Made by a program: the position numbers and the translations under genes
In this document: positions 62,727-64,000 of the stretch, piece by piece
Layout of the letters: every line of letters starts with the position of its first letter
Position numbering within the stretch: position 1 is the stretch's first letter
NCBI RefSeq assembly: GCF_012273655.1
Contig: NZ_JAAWWP010000017.1
Span: 62,001-126,000, forward strand
DNA length: 64,000 bases
Origin: Streptomyces physcomitrii
Lineage (GTDB): Bacteria > Actinomycetota > Actinomycetes > Streptomycetales > Streptomycetaceae
Direction: 5' to 3'
Notes under the pieces: generated by a model
Told to the model about the DNA's origin: nothing
Seen by the model: the letters and a program-made list of their open reading frames with translations, nothing else
The model's database searches: none

Positions 62727-63879
62727 GGCCCTGCTGCACCGGGTGGCGCTGCCCATGCGGATCAGTTTCGACCACCCGGCGGCCAAGCGCTCCACCAGCG
62801 ACAGCCTGGTCCTTCGGCTGCGTCTGGACGGCGCCCAGGGCCTCGGCGAGTGCGCGCCCCGGCGCTATGTCACCGGGGAGACCACCGGCAGCGTGACGGA
62901 GGCCCTGCGGCGGGTGCCGCTGGACAAGCTCTTCGCCGTGCTGCGCGGCAGCTCCCCGGCGGACCTGCTCGCCAGGCTGCGCGAGGAGGACTTCGGCGCG
63001 GTCTTCGGCATCGACGGCGGCAGCAATCTCCTCTGCCTCCTGGAGACCGCGGTACTCGACCTGCTCGGACATCAACTGGGCCTCTCCACCTACGAGTTGC
63101 TGCCGGACGAGGGCCAAGGCCCGGCGCCCGCACGGCTGCCGGTCTCGCAGGTCCTCGATCTCAGCCTGGACGTGGAGGAGTTCCTCGACACCCGGGGCCC
63201 CTTCCATTTCGTGAAGGTCAAGGCCAGCGACGACCTCGCGCGGGACCTGCGGACCGTACGCGCGATCCGCGGGCGGCTGGGCGAGGCGGTGCCGATCCTG
63301 GTCGACGCCAATATGAGCTGGACGGCCGAGGACGCGGTGGACTGGGGCAGGCGGCTGCACGAGGCCGGTGCCGCCTATGTGGAGGAGCCGCTGCCCCCGC
63401 GCTCCTGGGAGCAACTGCGGGCGCTGCGGCGGGAGTCGGGGCTCAAGGTCATGCTGGACGAGTCGCTGTGCACCGCCGAGGACGCCCGGCGGGCGGTCGC
63501 CGAGGAGGCCTGCGACGTCTTCAACATCCGGCTCGCGAAGAACGGCGGACTGCTGCGCTCGGCCCGGCTCGCCGCCCACGCCCGGCAGCAGGGCCTCGGC
63601 TTCCAGTTCGGGGTGCAGGTCGCCGAGGTCGGGCCGCTGATCAACGCGGGCCGCGCGCTGGCCTTCCGCAACCCGGACGCGCTGACCGTGGAGGGCGGCC
63701 AGTCGGACCGCTTCTTCCCGGAGATGATCGTCTCGCCCGCCCCGGTGGTCGACCGCACGGCCAACACCCTCTCCCCCGCCCCCGGTCCGGGGCTCGGACT
63801 GCGGCTCAACCCCTCGGCCCGGGAGTGGGCCGCCCTCCGCTACGACGAGGCCTCCGGCCACTGGCGCGCGCTCTCGTGA
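62719..63879 (+). CDS. Enolase-superfamily enzyme, muconate-lactonizing/dipeptide-epimerase subgroup
   Basis: 386 aa from ATG 62719, overlapping the hydrolase by eight bases. Catalytic pattern: KVKA (KxK), metal ligands in VDANMSW, VEEPL and LDES, then NIRLAKNGG with the second-face Lys. This two-lysine layout fits 1,1-proton transfer enzymes such as dipeptide epimerases, N-acylamino acid racemases and o-succinylbenzoate synthase. With ATP-grasp and GH3 amide-forming enzymes in the same locus, epimerising a dipeptide or N-acyl amino acid is the best guess. It is the last gene before the artefact-like end of the window. Confidence 0.88.
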   Translation: MAEALLHRVALPMRISFDHPAAKRSTSDSLVLRLRLDGAQGLGECAPRRYVTGETTGSVTEALRRVPLDKLFAVLRGSSPADLLARLREEDFGAVFGIDGGSNLLCLLETAVLDLLGHQLGLSTYELLPDEGQGPAPARLPVSQVLDLSLDVEEFLDTRGPFHFVKVKASDDLARDLRTVRAIRGRLGEAVPILVDANMSWTAEDAVDWGRRLHEAGAAYVEEPLPPRSWEQLRALRRESGLKVMLDESLCTAEDARRAVAEEACDVFNIRLAKNGGLLRSARLAAHARQQGLGFQFGVQVAEVGPLINAGRALAFRNPDALTVEGGQSDRFFPEMIVSPAPVVDRTANTLSPAPGPGLGLRLNPSAREWAALRYDEASGHWRALS

Positions 63880-63895
63880 CCGGATCCCTCCGGCC

Positions 63896-64000
63896 GGGGG
63901 GGGGGGGGGGCCCGCCCCCGGCCGGGGCCCCCCCCCCCCCCCCCCCCCCCCGAAAACCCCCCCCCGCCCAGGGGCGCGCGCTCTCGTGCCGGTTACCCAC
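63896..64000. other. Low-quality end: homopolymer runs and short duplication
   Basis: 15 G (63896-63910), 24 C (63928-63951) and 9 C (63957-63965), then GGCGCGCGCTCTCGTG at 63973-63988, an exact copy of 63863-63878 at the end of the last gene. It looks like an assembly or sequencing artefact at a contig end, not biology. Confidence 0.8.

Overview
The window is very GC-rich, with GTG starts, short overlaps between genes and domain families typical of Streptomyces or a close actinomycete. I see no rRNA, tRNA, CRISPR array or insertion sequence. It holds two separate biosynthetic loci with a block of ordinary chromosomal genes between them. All function calls rest on motifs read by eye; no database was searched.

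Locus 1 (1 to about 37.5 kb) is a modular type I polyketide cluster primed by an aromatic acid, very probably 4-aminobenzoate (PABA). A minus-strand operon runs from 25.3 kb off the left edge: a 4157-aa PKS (CoA-ligase loading didomain, module 1 KS-AT-KR-ACP, module 2 KS-AT-DH-KR-ACP), an OleD-like glycosyltransferase, a group A flavin monooxygenase, a fused PabAB aminodeoxychorismate synthase, a GH3-family beta-glucosidase, a 4-hydroxybenzoate-hydroxylase-like flavoprotein, and a further PKS (KS-AT-DH-KR...) cut by the window. A P450 is divergent from this operon. A second one-module PKS (27.1-32.8 kb) has an acyltransferase signature that is not malonyl-type. Next come a ZapE-like ATPase, PabC (aminodeoxychorismate lyase), a type II thioesterase, a metallophosphoesterase and a phosphopantetheinyl transferase. 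Together they would make PABA, perhaps hydroxylate it, load it, extend it into a partly polyene chain, oxidise it and glycosylate it. The PKS is incomplete here.

The middle (37.6-45.8 kb) looks like general chromosome: an alkane hydroxylase alkB with two rubredoxins and a divergent TetR regulator, a free-standing KAS II, a secreted LVIVD-repeat protein, a DUF305 lipoprotein, a UBP-type zinc-finger protein and an M20 amidohydrolase.

Locus 2 (46.0-63.9 kb) is the most unusual part. A 57-residue peptide with an acidic leader and a Ser/Thr/Cys-only tail, like thiazolylpeptide precursors, lies tail-to-tail with a ten-gene minus-strand operon: SDR, YCII, HpgT-like aminotransferase, ATP-grasp ligase, luciferase-like monooxygenase, flavin reductase, both subunits of B12-dependent glutamate mutase, quinone oxidoreductase, second ATP-grasp ligase. 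Divergent plus-strand genes encode an MFS exporter, a membrane di-iron desaturase-like enzyme, a plant-GH3-type amide synthetase, an alpha/beta hydrolase with a Cys nucleophile, and an enolase-superfamily epimerase. The shared 0.73-kb intergenic region carries two Crp-type palindromes and a LacI-type palindrome. I infer a small-peptide pathway without NRPS or carrier proteins, probably using 3-methylaspartate. I do not recognise it as a known cluster.

The last about 105 bases hold a 15-G run, a 24-C run and a repeat of the end of the last gene, and look like a sequencing or assembly artefact.
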